Assembly (NCBI RefSeq): GCF_000487995.2 | Contig: NZ_CP097562.1 | Span: 741,001-805,000 of the forward strand | From: Mucispirillum schaedleri ASF457 | GTDB lineage: Bacteria > Chrysiogenota > Deferribacteres > Deferribacterales > Mucispirillaceae | Direction: 5' to 3' | DNA: 64,000 nucleotides | In this document: positions 33,409 through 41,984 of the stretch, one piece after another | How the letters are laid out: each line of letters opens with the position of its first letter | Position numbering within the stretch: the stretch's first letter is position 1 | Notes under the pieces: model-generated | What the model was told of the DNA's origin: nothing | The model's input: the letters and a program-made list of their open reading frames with translations, nothing else | Database searches by the model: none | Translations under genes and position numbers: made by a program

Positions 33409-34122
33409 TTAAAAAGAACTTTTACCTGATTCAGCAAATTCAGGCGTAACCATATTTATTTCAACACGCCTGTTCATACTTCTATTCTGCTCTGTAATAT
33501 TAGGAAGTATTGGATGATACTGACCATAGCCAGATGCAGAAAGACGAACAGGGTTAAAATTAGCTTTTACAAAATAAGATATTACAGATAATGCTCTATC
33601 TGATGATAATCTCCAGTTTAAATCAGGGCTGCCTGTATCATCTGTATGACCTTCTATATTTATATAATATGAAGAATCTTTTACAATATTAATTATTTTA
33701 TCAAGTATTGGACCAGCCTGTGGCATAAGCTCTGAACTTCCAGGCTTGAAAAGTGCAGAATCTAATATACGGACACTTAAACCTTTATCAGTTTTCACAA
33801 CTGACACCATACTATCCATATTTTGAGCCTGCATCATTGATTTTATCTGGCTTTCTACCTGTTCTTCTGTTTTAGAAACAGTATCTTTTATAGAGCGTTT
33901 TGAAACTATATTCATTTGGCTTAATGGTGTAACACTAGGGTTATTCATAATACCGGAAGAGCCTGCTAATATACCAAAAGACTGCTCTATTTTTACTTTA
34001 TCAAAATTTGCCATAGATAAAAGTAAAACGAAAAATGTCAAAAGCAGAGTTGTCATATCAGAAAATGTTGTCATCCATTTTGGAGCCCCTTTTGGACATT
34101 CTGGGCATTTTTTTTTAGCCAA
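33409..34122 (-). CDS. motB: flagellar stator protein MotB
   Basis: 237 residues from a TTG preceded by AGAGG. N-terminus MAKKKCPECPKGAPKWM has a CxxC pair, common in MotB of related phyla. The single membrane helix carries the ion-binding aspartate (TFSDMTTLLLTFFVLLL). The C-terminal OmpA-like peptidoglycan-binding domain is present (INIEGHTDDTGSPDLNWRLSSDRALSVISYF, SASGYGQYHPI, NRRVEI). It anchors the stator to the cell wall. Paired with motA 13 bases upstream. Confidence 0.97.
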   Translation of the reverse strand: MAKKKCPECPKGAPKWMTTFSDMTTLLLTFFVLLLSMANFDKVKIEQSFGILAGSSGIMNNPSVTPLSQMNIVSKRSIKDTVSKTEEQVESQIKSMMQAQNMDSMVSVVKTDKGLSVRILDSALFKPGSSELMPQAGPILDKIINIVKDSSYYINIEGHTDDTGSPDLNWRLSSDRALSVISYFVKANFNPVRLSASGYGQYHPILPNITEQNRSMNRRVEINMVTPEFAESGKSSF

Positions 34123-34135
34123 AACTTACCTCTTA

Positions 34136-34900
34136 TTAATCAAATTGAGATTTACGCTGAGATGGTGGTAAATATGCATTTAATTTCTGCTCTACAATAC
34201 GCGGGTTGTCTCCTGACTGTATAGCCATAATTCCAGCAAGCATAATTTCTCTTAAATGCTGTTCTTCAATAGAACGGATTTTCATTTTAGTAGCAATCGG
34301 TGTAGCAATCATATTCGCTATTAATGAGCCATAAAATGTGGTAAGCAGTGCAACAGCCATTGCAGGACCAATTGCAGCAGGGTCACTCATGTTTAAAAGC
34401 ATGGCAACAAGTCCAATAAGTGTTCCAATCATACCCATGGCAGGTGCAATATCTATAAAATAACCAACAACTGCAATATTATTATCATGACGCTTTACCA
34501 TATTTTCAAAATCCATCTCTAAAACAGTGCGGATAACTTCAGGCTCTGTTCCATCAACTGCTAAACGGATACCTTTTTTAAGAAATTCATCTTTCATATT
34601 TTCTTCTTCAGATTCAAGAGATAAGATACCATCACGGCGGGCTTTTACTGCAAAATCAACAAGCTGAGAAATAAGATTCTGCTCTGACTGCGGAATATAA
34701 ATAAATGCTTTAGATGCAGATTTTAAACCAACAATAAGTTTATTAATAGGGTTAGCCGCCATTACAATACCAACAGAACCACCTATAACAATTAAAAAAG
34801 AAGGAAAATCAATATACGGCCCAATACCAACCCCAATCACTAATGACCATAATACTAATGCCCATGCAATAACTAAACCTACAATACTTCCTATATCCAT
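34136..34900 (-). CDS. motA: flagellar stator protein MotA
   Basis: 254 residues with four membrane helices and the cytoplasmic loop (KARRDGILSLESEEENMKDEFLKKGIRLAVDG). TM3-TM4 signatures: APAMGMIGTLIGLVAMLLNM and AVALLTTFYGSLIANMIATPIATKM. Ion-conducting stator partner of MotB. First gene of the flagellar operon; the promoter should lie in the A+T-rich spacer up to 35300. Confidence 0.97.
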   Translation of the reverse strand: MDIGSIVGLVIAWALVLWSLVIGVGIGPYIDFPSFLIVIGGSVGIVMAANPINKLIVGLKSASKAFIYIPQSEQNLISQLVDFAVKARRDGILSLESEEENMKDEFLKKGIRLAVDGTEPEVIRTVLEMDFENMVKRHDNNIAVVGYFIDIAPAMGMIGTLIGLVAMLLNMSDPAAIGPAMAVALLTTFYGSLIANMIATPIATKMKIRSIEEQHLREIMLAGIMAIQSGDNPRIVEQKLNAYLPPSQRKSQFD

Positions 34901-35300
34901 CTTCGCTCAATCCCATAAATAAAATAAGTTATACTGCATTACAATAACAAATATTATCATAATTATCAATGACTATTTTTATTTTTACAATTAAAAATGT
35001 CTTTTGTCTATATAATTTCTTATATCGGCTTATATTTATTTTATCTTTAATAATTAATCTCACCATTTTATTTACAACTTTATACTGTTTATATATAAAA
35101 CACCTTTCAAAAAACAAAAAGATTATCATTATACATTATCATATATTCTACTTATTTAAAAAATATCATTTTATATTTATTCATCAAATAGTTACAAAAA
35201 ATTATCATATAAAATGGGAACGATAAAAACTTTTTTATATTGATTTTTTATTTATTTAAGATAATATTAAAGGTTAATCATCACAAAATCGGAGGACATT
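34901..35300. other. divergent spacer between motA and the malic enzyme gene
   Basis: 400 bases, very A+T-rich. It must carry the promoters of the leftward flagellar operon and of the rightward malic enzyme gene. I see no sigma-54 (GG-N10-GC) or other clear promoter signature and no convincing inverted repeat. An open frame at 34969-35226 is rich in Ile, Leu, Tyr and Lys with no ribosome site, and is taken as chance. Confidence 0.5.
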
Positions 35301-37550
35301 GTGAATAAAAAGACTGATTTAGCAGAAAATGCTTTAAATTATCACAGCAGCCCAGTTGCTGGTAAAATAGAAGTTATATCAACAAAACCATGCGATACTC
35401 AAGATGAACTGTCACTTGCTTACACTCCTGGTGTTGCAGTTCCCTGTCTTGCAATAAAAGACCTGCCAGAAAATGCTTACAAATATACTGCAAAAGGCAA
35501 CCTTGTTGCTGTTATATCTAACGGCACAGCAGTTTTAGGTCTTGGAAATATTGGAGCAATGGCAGGAAAACCTGTTATGGAAGGAAAAGGTATACTTTTC
35601 AAAAAATTTGCTGATATTGATGTTTTTGACATAGAGTTAAATTCTGAAAATACTGATGACATAATAAAAACATGCCAAATGCTTGAACCTACTTTTGGTG
35701 GTATTAATTTAGAAGACATTAAAGCCCCAGAATGTTTTATTATAGAAGAAGAACTTAAACGCACAATGAAAATACCTGTTTTCCATGATGACCAGCATGG
35801 AACGGCTATTGTTGGCGGTGCTGCTTTATTAAATGCATTAAAAGCTGCTAATAAAAAAATAAAAGAAGTTAAAGTTGTTATGAATGGTGCTGGTGCATCA
35901 GGGCTTGCTATTGCACAGTTAATAGTGAACCTTGGTGTAAAAAAAGAAAACCTTATATTATGTGACACAAATGGGGTAATATATAAAGGCAGAGAAAAAG
36001 GCATGAATAAATATAAAGAGAAATTTGCAACTGAAAGTTCATGCAGAACTCTTGCTGAAGCAGTTAATGGAGCTGATGTATTATACGGACTTTCTAAAAA
36101 AGGTGCTTTTTCTGATGAAATGATTAAAAGTATGGCACAAAACCCTATTATATTTGCAATGGCTAACCCTGACCCAGAAATCACTCCCGAAGAAGTAAGT
36201 AAAATAAGAAATGATGCTATTATGGCAACCGGCAGAAGTGACTACCCTAACCAAATTAATAATGTTATGTGTTTCCCATTTCTTTTTAGAGGTGCATTAG
36301 ATGTTCGCACAACTATTATTAATGAAGAAATGAAAATAGCAGCAGCTTATGCAATTGCTGAGCTTGCACATACTGCTGTGCCTGATGAAGTAAGTAAAGC
36401 ATATAATGGAAAAAACTTTACTTTTGGTAAAGAATATATTCTTCCTACACCTTTTGACCCAAGACTTTTAACCGCTGTTAGTATGGCAGTTGCCCGTGCT
36501 GCAATGGATACTGGTGTTGCAGAAAAGCCAATAAAAGATTTTGACGAATACAGATTAAGCCTTGAAGCTAGAATGAACCCTGCTAAAAATATGCTTTTAT
36601 CTGCTTATAAACAGGCTAAAAAAAATAAAGGCAGGATAGGTTTTGCATTTGCTGATAAAGAAGCAGTTTTATCTGCTGCAGCTAAATTTCATGAGCTTAA
36701 ATTAGGAACAGCATGCCTGATAGGAGATACTAAAAAAATTAAAAAAACTGCTGACATATTAAATATAAGCCTTGAAAATATGGTTATTATTGACCCAGAA
36801 ACATATAAGGATACTGATAAAATTATACATAAACATTATGAAAAATACTGGAGGTCTGGGCTTACTCAGCAGCAGGCTGCTCAGGAAATAAAACACGGCC
36901 ATTATAACAGGTTTGCTGGTGCTGTTTTAAATAACGGTGATATAGATGCTTTTGTAGGATATGCTTTAAAAGATTTAGAGACAACTTTAGCTGCTGTTGC
37001 AGATACTGTTGATTTAAGTGAAGATTATTACACAGCATCATCTTCTGTGCTGCTTGCAAATAAGCATAAATCACTTATTATTGCAGACCCTGCTCTTTAT
37101 ACAGAACAGGATGAAGAATATTTATCAGAAGTAATTTTACAGACTGCAGATATTTGCAAAGTAGTAGATATTGAGCCAAATATTGCAGTTATATCTAACG
37201 GCTGCTTTGGTAAATCTCTTGACAGTGAAGAAATTATGGAAGCAATAAATCTTGCAAAACAAGCTAATCCTAAACTTAAAATAGAGGGTGATTTAGATTT
37301 AGAAACAGCTTTAACCCCTGCTCTTGCAAAATCATACCCATACACAAATGCAGATGGTAATGCAAATGTGCTGATATTTAGTAATGCTCAGGCAGCTGAT
37401 GCTGCAATTAAATCATTAAAATTATTTGGCGGCTTTAAAATATGTGCAAAAGTTATTCAAGGATTTTCTGCACCTGTGCAGATTGCAGAAAATAATGCAC
37501 TTTCTGAAGAAATATTTAACCTTGCTGTAATTGCAGCTGCAAATATATAG
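35301..37550 (+). CDS. maeB: NADP-dependent malic enzyme with C-terminal phosphotransacetylase-like domain
   Basis: 749 residues from a GTG preceded by GGAGGA. The malic enzyme domain (~1-420) has the SLAYTPGVAVPC segment, VFHDDQHGTAIV metal/substrate motif and NAD(P)-binding VVMNGAGASGLAIAQL. The C-terminal third resembles phosphate acetyltransferase (GRIGFAFADKEAVLSAAAKFHELKLGTACLIGD), which in MaeB enzymes is regulatory. Converts malate to pyruvate plus CO2 with NADP reduction in the cytosol. With aspartase and asparaginase in this window it fits growth on C4 acids and amino acids (inference). A strong terminator follows. Confidence 0.95.
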   Translation: MNKKTDLAENALNYHSSPVAGKIEVISTKPCDTQDELSLAYTPGVAVPCLAIKDLPENAYKYTAKGNLVAVISNGTAVLGLGNIGAMAGKPVMEGKGILFKKFADIDVFDIELNSENTDDIIKTCQMLEPTFGGINLEDIKAPECFIIEEELKRTMKIPVFHDDQHGTAIVGGAALLNALKAANKKIKEVKVVMNGAGASGLAIAQLIVNLGVKKENLILCDTNGVIYKGREKGMNKYKEKFATESSCRTLAEAVNGADVLYGLSKKGAFSDEMIKSMAQNPIIFAMANPDPEITPEEVSKIRNDAIMATGRSDYPNQINNVMCFPFLFRGALDVRTTIINEEMKIAAAYAIAELAHTAVPDEVSKAYNGKNFTFGKEYILPTPFDPRLLTAVSMAVARAAMDTGVAEKPIKDFDEYRLSLEARMNPAKNMLLSAYKQAKKNKGRIGFAFADKEAVLSAAAKFHELKLGTACLIGDTKKIKKTADILNISLENMVIIDPETYKDTDKIIHKHYEKYWRSGLTQQQAAQEIKHGHYNRFAGAVLNNGDIDAFVGYALKDLETTLAAVADTVDLSEDYYTASSSVLLANKHKSLIIADPALYTEQDEEYLSEVILQTADICKVVDIEPNIAVISNGCFGKSLDSEEIMEAINLAKQANPKLKIEGDLDLETALTPALAKSYPYTNADGNANVLIFSNAQAADAAIKSLKLFGGFKICAKVIQGFSAPVQIAENNALSEEIFNLAVIAAANI

Positions 37551-37581
37551 TTTAAATACAATTAATAATTTTGAATATTAT

Positions 37582-37603
37582 AAAGCCCTTTTAAAAGGGC
37601 TTT
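37582..37603 (+). terminator. terminator of maeB
   Basis: AAAGCCCTTTT / AAAAGGGCTTT, perfect 11-bp arms with no spare loop bases (the inner pairs open to form the loop), followed by TATTTTG. Confidence 0.88.
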
Positions 37604-37684
37604 TATTTTGCTGTTATATTATATTCCTGATAAAAAATACAAATTTAAAACATATAAAATAAAGCATTAGCTGGAGAATAATAA

Positions 37685-38659
37685 ATGAAAAAAATATTAA
37701 TGATTGCAACAGGCGGAACTATTGCCTGCATTCCATCTGATAATGGGCTTATACCAAGTTTATCTGGTAAAGAAATAATAGAGCTTGTGCCTGCATTACA
37801 GCATATATGCACTATTGATATTATAAAAATTATGAATATAGACAGCTCTAATTTATCGCCGCATAACTGGATAAGCATGTTAGATACTGTTGAAAAAAAT
37901 TATAATGACTATGACGGCTTTGTTATTACTCACGGCACTGATACTATGGCTTATTCAGCATCTATGCTGTCTTGTGCCATAAATAACCTTAGCAAACCAA
38001 TAGTATTTACAGGCTCTCAGCTTCCTATTAAAGTAGAAGGAACTGATGCCTGTAAAAATATACAGGATGCATTTTTATCTGCATGCAGTGATAACTGCGG
38101 TGTTTTCCTTGCCTTTAACGGACTTATACATAATGGCGACTGCACAAAAAAAGTATACAGTCAAAATTTTACTGGCTTTTTATCTATTAATCAGGAACCG
38201 GCAGGTATTTCTGATAATGAAAAGATTATATGGAATATAGTAAACAAAAAACCAGAAAGCAGCATTTCTTTTAATAAAAATGTATCAGAAAAAGTCTTTG
38301 TATTAAAAATGGTGCCATCATTAAAACCTGAAATTATTGATATACTTATTAATATGGGCTATCTAGGTATAATTATAGAAGGATATGGTGCAGGTGGTGT
38401 GCCAACAGAAGAATGTGAAAATAATTTTATACCTGCAATACAAAAGGCAATTGAAAACGGTGCTGTGATAGTATGTGCTACACAATGCCTGTATGATGGT
38501 GTTCATCTTGATAAATACCCTATGGGAATAATAGCTGAGAGATATGGTGCAATATCCTGCAAAAATATGACTATTGAAAAAACACTTGCAAAACTTATGC
38601 TTGGACTAGGCTCTAAAATGAGTTTAAAAGAATTAAAAGAATATATAGAAAATGATTAA
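37685..38659 (+). CDS. type I (cytoplasmic) L-asparaginase
   Basis: 324 residues. Both active-site threonine motifs are present: IATGGTIAC near the N-terminus and VITHGTDTMAYSASML at ~80-95, with the family segment KPIVFTGSQLPI and the later GYGAGGVP. No signal peptide, so a cytosolic type I enzyme (AnsA/AsnA group) rather than the periplasmic type II. Hydrolyses asparagine to aspartate and ammonia; aspartate could then feed the aspartase at 53.4 kb (inference). GGAG precedes the ATG. Confidence 0.95.
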   Translation: MKKILMIATGGTIACIPSDNGLIPSLSGKEIIELVPALQHICTIDIIKIMNIDSSNLSPHNWISMLDTVEKNYNDYDGFVITHGTDTMAYSASMLSCAINNLSKPIVFTGSQLPIKVEGTDACKNIQDAFLSACSDNCGVFLAFNGLIHNGDCTKKVYSQNFTGFLSINQEPAGISDNEKIIWNIVNKKPESSISFNKNVSEKVFVLKMVPSLKPEIIDILINMGYLGIIIEGYGAGGVPTEECENNFIPAIQKAIENGAVIVCATQCLYDGVHLDKYPMGIIAERYGAISCKNMTIEKTLAKLMLGLGSKMSLKELKEYIEND

Positions 38660-38700
38660 TAGTGTTCTAAAAATTTCGCAATTTTCATTATAAGAAATTA

Positions 38701-38824
38701 ACTCATACTGAAAGTGATTTATAAGCAAAGTATCTAAAAAATAAGATAATTTAAATATATCATACACTATTGCAATATATACAATTTAGATTTTTCACCT
38801 TGAAAAATCAGGCTCAAAATAACT
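38701..38824 (-). repeat. dispersed intergenic repeat, reversed copy between convergent genes
   Basis: On the minus strand: TTATTTTGAGCCTGATTTTTC..GGTGAAAAATCTAAATTGTATATATTG..ATGATATATTTAAATTATC..TTTTTTAGATACTTTGC..CAGTATGAG. It is more diverged than other copies. The next bases, on the minus strand GGAGTTAAAAAATTTTC, faintly resemble the ends of the IS3-family element. Confidence 0.75.
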
Positions 38825-38851
38825 TATATAGAAAATTTTTTAACTCCAATA

Positions 38852-40201
38852 TTACTTAAAACTTATAAGCATATCAATATATGCCTTATATTCCTGCTGT
38901 ATACACTGTCTGTCTATGCTGCACTGGTTTAAACTATCAAGAAATTTTTCTTTCTGTTTTGCTAATTCCTTGCTTTTTTTAGAATTATTTTTTACATCTC
39001 TATATAAAAGATAATACTTTCTGCTGCTTATTTTATCAAGCATTCTTAAAAGAAAACTTTCACATATTATATTCTGCTGCATAGTCATATTATCTCTGCA
39101 TACAAAAGACGGAGATGAGACAAGTCTGTTAACAACCTGATTTCTTATAAGTGTATATGGCCAGACTGTTTTTCCATTAAAGGTTTTATCTATCTTACTG
39201 TATGTAATCTCTGCATAATACGGAGTATCAATATATTGCGGGTTATAATAATTTATTTGAAAAATTTTTTTATCTTCAAAATCCTGCATGCTCAATATAA
39301 ATGTCTGTTTATTAAAAGGAAATATGTAAAAATTATCTTTATTTAATTTCTGCCCCTTTTTATAATCCCATATAGTCCAGTAGTGGTTTACTTTTGTGCC
39401 TTTAATATCAAGCCTAAAATGCTTATTTGTTATAATATCCATATATCCTGCATTTATATAATCTACAAAATATTTTATAATATTACTGCCTGCATAAACT
39501 TCCCTGCTGCTGATAATTGTATAGAAATCTGCATTAAATATATCAAAAAGCCCTTTTTCAAAAATAAGTTTATCATAATATCCATTTTCTAATATATTAA
39601 TAAACTCTTTTGTAATAGATGGATTTTCAGATATATTTGCAATATATGAAAAAAATTTATATCGTTTCTGTCTTTCTTCCCCTTTTATTTCTGGAAAATC
39701 GTCCCCACCAAGCCTGAGCCATTCTTTAAAGATTTTCTTTAATTTATCAAGTTCATAAAGACCATCACTGTATATATATGAAAGTCCTGCAGCAAGATAT
39801 ACAAGGCTTGTTTTATCATGGTCTGGCACATTGTCTAAAACTTCCCTTGCTTTTAAAAGTGCCTTGTTCTGCATTATAAGACTGTTTATTTCAGGATAAA
39901 CCATTGCAGACATTTCTGTAATATTTGTCTGAATTTTATAGTTTTTGATAAAATTGATTACTTCATCTCTTAATATGCGGGAAGTATATATCCCAAAATT
40001 TTTATAAATAAATTCATCATAATATGTTATATCAATTTTAGAAGATAATTCCTGCCAAAGCTGGTTATAATTATTTATATAACTGTAATCTTTGATAATA
40101 TACCGTGATGAATACTCTTCTTCTGGATAATATATCTGCTCATATCCATAAGCACTATGAAAAAGCATAAAAAAGAATATTGACAGTAAACACTTTTTCA
40201 T
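38852..40201 (-). CDS. secreted protein with a C-terminal LprI-like (lysozyme-inhibitor) domain
   Basis: 449 residues. Signal peptide MKKCLLSIFFFMLFHSAYG. Residues ~20-340 form a mostly helical region, rich in Tyr and Lys, that I do not recognise. The last ~90 residues (PSFVCRDNMTMQQNIICESFLLRMLDK..LNQCSIDRQCIQQEYKAYIDML) match the LprI/DUF1311 pattern of four cysteines: C..x10-11..C, then C-x5-C at the end. LprI proteins are periplasmic and some inhibit lysozymes. Here the domain sits on a long unknown N-terminal part. Followed 6 bases upstream by the yjbQ-like gene, so probably co-transcribed. Confidence 0.75.
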   Translation of the reverse strand: MKKCLLSIFFFMLFHSAYGYEQIYYPEEEYSSRYIIKDYSYINNYNQLWQELSSKIDITYYDEFIYKNFGIYTSRILRDEVINFIKNYKIQTNITEMSAMVYPEINSLIMQNKALLKAREVLDNVPDHDKTSLVYLAAGLSYIYSDGLYELDKLKKIFKEWLRLGGDDFPEIKGEERQKRYKFFSYIANISENPSITKEFINILENGYYDKLIFEKGLFDIFNADFYTIISSREVYAGSNIIKYFVDYINAGYMDIITNKHFRLDIKGTKVNHYWTIWDYKKGQKLNKDNFYIFPFNKQTFILSMQDFEDKKIFQINYYNPQYIDTPYYAEITYSKIDKTFNGKTVWPYTLIRNQVVNRLVSSPSFVCRDNMTMQQNIICESFLLRMLDKISSRKYYLLYRDVKNNSKKSKELAKQKEKFLDSLNQCSIDRQCIQQEYKAYIDMLISFK

Positions 40202-40207
40202 AAAATC

Positions 40208-40624
40208 TTATTCACCAATGATTTTAATTAAAAGCCTTTTATCCCGCATACCGTCATATTCGCCATAAAAAATCTGCTCCCATGTTCCAAAATCAAGTTT
40301 ACTGTTAGTTACAGCAACAACAACTTCTCTGCCCATTACCTGCCTTTTCAAATGAGCATCTGCATTATCTTCATATCCGTTATGATTATACTGATTGTGT
40401 GGCTTTTCAGGAGCTAATTTTTCAAGCCATACTTCAAAATCAGAAAGCAGTCCATTTTCATCATCATTTATAAAAACACTTGATGTTATATGCATAGAAT
40501 TAACAAGCACAAGCCCTTCTTTTATACCGCTTTCTCTTAAAGCATCTTCCACTTGAGAAGTTATATTTACATATCCCCTGCGTTTTGGGTATCTGATAGT
40601 TAATTCTTTCCTGTATGATTGCAT
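40208..40624 (-). CDS. YjbQ / UPF0047 family protein
   Basis: 138 residues, the usual family length. Signatures: [35 protein letters not shown], the [37 protein letters not shown] block with its conserved His, and a final RLLIKIIGE. Members have been reported to have a weak thiamine-phosphate synthase activity, but the physiological role is open. Cytosolic. Next to the LprI-like gene in the same direction. Confidence 0.93.
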   Translation of the reverse strand: MQSYRKELTIRYPKRRGYVNITSQVEDALRESGIKEGLVLVNSMHITSSVFINDDENGLLSDFEVWLEKLAPEKPHNQYNHNGYEDNADAHLKRQVMGREVVVAVTNSKLDFGTWEQIFYGEYDGMRDKRLLIKIIGE

Positions 40625-40682
40625 TACTTTTCTCCAATATTTTTATATTCCTGCCAGAATGAATATTTATAAAATTCATTCA

Positions 40683-41354
40683 CTACTCTCCCGATTTTTT
40701 AAACCATTTCACAGCTTCTTTATAATCTCTTTTTACTCCTCTGCCGCTTTGATACATAAAGCCTAAGTTATACATAGCAATAGTATATCCCTGCATAGCA
40801 GCCTTTTTATACCAGTTGACAGCAGCCTCATCATCTCTAGGCATACCTCTGCCGCCTGCACACATTATTCCCATATTATACTGGGCTTTCATATTACCTT
40901 TTTCTGCTGCAGGCTCCAGCCATCTAAGAGCTTCTATATCATTTTTTGGCACACCTTTTCCATTTTTATAGCAAAAGCCTATATTAAACTGTGCTTCTGT
41001 ATGGTCAAGTTCTGCAGCTTTTAAATACCATTTGGCAGCTTTATTAATATCTTTCATAACACCTTTGCCGTTTTTATATATTTCACCAATATAAAACATA
41101 GCATCAGCATTGCCCTGTTCTGCTGCAAGCTCAAACCACTGCAAAGCATATTCATAATTTTTTTTAACACCTGTTCCATAGTATAGAAAAAAGCCTGTCA
41201 GAAACTGCGACTGCGGGTTATTGTTTTTTTTAGCATCTGATACAAAGCACTTAAAAGCAGCAGCAAAATCATTTTTATCTGCTGCCATGGAGCCAAGCTC
41301 ATAAAGAGTATATTTTGGTTTGCGTTTAAATATTTTTTTTAAAAACTTAATCAT
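40683..41354 (-). CDS. Sel1-repeat (TPR-like) protein
   Basis: 223 residues from the ATG at 41354, 7 bases after the stop of the upstream gene; a TTG at 41384 would overlap that gene. After a basic start (MIKFLKKIFKRKPK) come five to six Sel1 repeats of 36 residues (AKWYLKAAELDHTEAQFNIGFCYKNGKGV and similar). Such solenoids mediate protein-protein contacts. No signal peptide. Likely co-transcribed with the upstream membrane protein gene. Binding partners cannot be inferred. Confidence 0.92.
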   Translation of the reverse strand: MIKFLKKIFKRKPKYTLYELGSMAADKNDFAAAFKCFVSDAKKNNNPQSQFLTGFFLYYGTGVKKNYEYALQWFELAAEQGNADAMFYIGEIYKNGKGVMKDINKAAKWYLKAAELDHTEAQFNIGFCYKNGKGVPKNDIEALRWLEPAAEKGNMKAQYNMGIMCAGGRGMPRDDEAAVNWYKKAAMQGYTIAMYNLGFMYQSGRGVKRDYKEAVKWFKKSGE

Positions 41355-41361
41355 AAAAGTA

Positions 41362-41925
41362 TTACATACATTTTGCAGCACCAAGTTCTACCAGCCTGCC
41401 ATTTCGCCTTTCCTTTTCATCATATATTGTAACATTTGATGCCATAATTCCTTTGCTGTGTAAAACAGAGCAGTATGCTGCAGCAATATCATCTTTTCTT
41501 AAACCGTCATTTAAGCTGTATATCCATACAGTAGGGTTTTCCACCTGTGTTGCAAGCTCTATATATTTTATTTCTGGAATTTCTACCATCATCTGCTGAA
41601 AATTCTCATTATGAAGTGCTGTATCGTTTAATATTAATGGTCTGTCTGCACTGACTGCTTCACTGATAGAAGAAGCCTGCTGTTTAGATGCATTTCCCTG
41701 CCCCTGCGAACTCTGAGGCATATCAGATAAACTCTTTCCTTTAACACCTGCCCCGCCTGTGCCAGCTCCATAATTGCTGCTTGATACAGAAGTATTATTA
41801 TTTGCAGGAAAAAAATTCTTTTTAATAATACTATAAGGCACAGAAAGAAGAAGTATTATAATAAAAATACTTAATACTTTATACTCAAACCGCATTTCTT
41901 TAATAAATGTTTTAAATTTTTCCAT
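41362..41925 (-). CDS. single-pass membrane protein, unknown
   Basis: 187 residues: short cytoplasmic N-terminus, one membrane helix (VLSIFIIILLLSVPYSII, ~17-34), a low-complexity Ser/Gly/Gln-rich linker (~40-85), then a compact C-terminal domain of ~95 residues (VEIPEIKYIELATQVENPTVWIYSLNDGLRKDDIAAAYCSVLHSKGIMASNVTIYDEKERRNG). That domain has an alternating alpha/beta character and two Cys. No family recognised. It precedes the Sel1-repeat gene. Confidence 0.7.
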   Translation of the reverse strand: MEKFKTFIKEMRFEYKVLSIFIIILLLSVPYSIIKKNFFPANNNTSVSSSNYGAGTGGAGVKGKSLSDMPQSSQGQGNASKQQASSISEAVSADRPLILNDTALHNENFQQMMVEIPEIKYIELATQVENPTVWIYSLNDGLRKDDIAAAYCSVLHSKGIMASNVTIYDEKERRNGRLVELGAAKCM

Positions 41926-41984
41926 ACTATTACCCTGAATATATATTTTAATAATTATTTTGCAAAAATCGTGCCTGATTAAAA

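Noticed and set aside
34969-35226. 85-codon hydrophobic open frame in the motA-maeB spacer
   Set aside because: Very A+T-rich with Ile/Leu/Tyr/Lys composition, no ribosome site, and lies where promoters are expected.
35477-36184. 235-codon open frame on the minus strand
   Set aside because: Antisense shadow of the malic enzyme gene.
38660-38700. Possible terminator after the asparaginase gene
   Set aside because: No stable stem followed by a U-run could be found in these bases.
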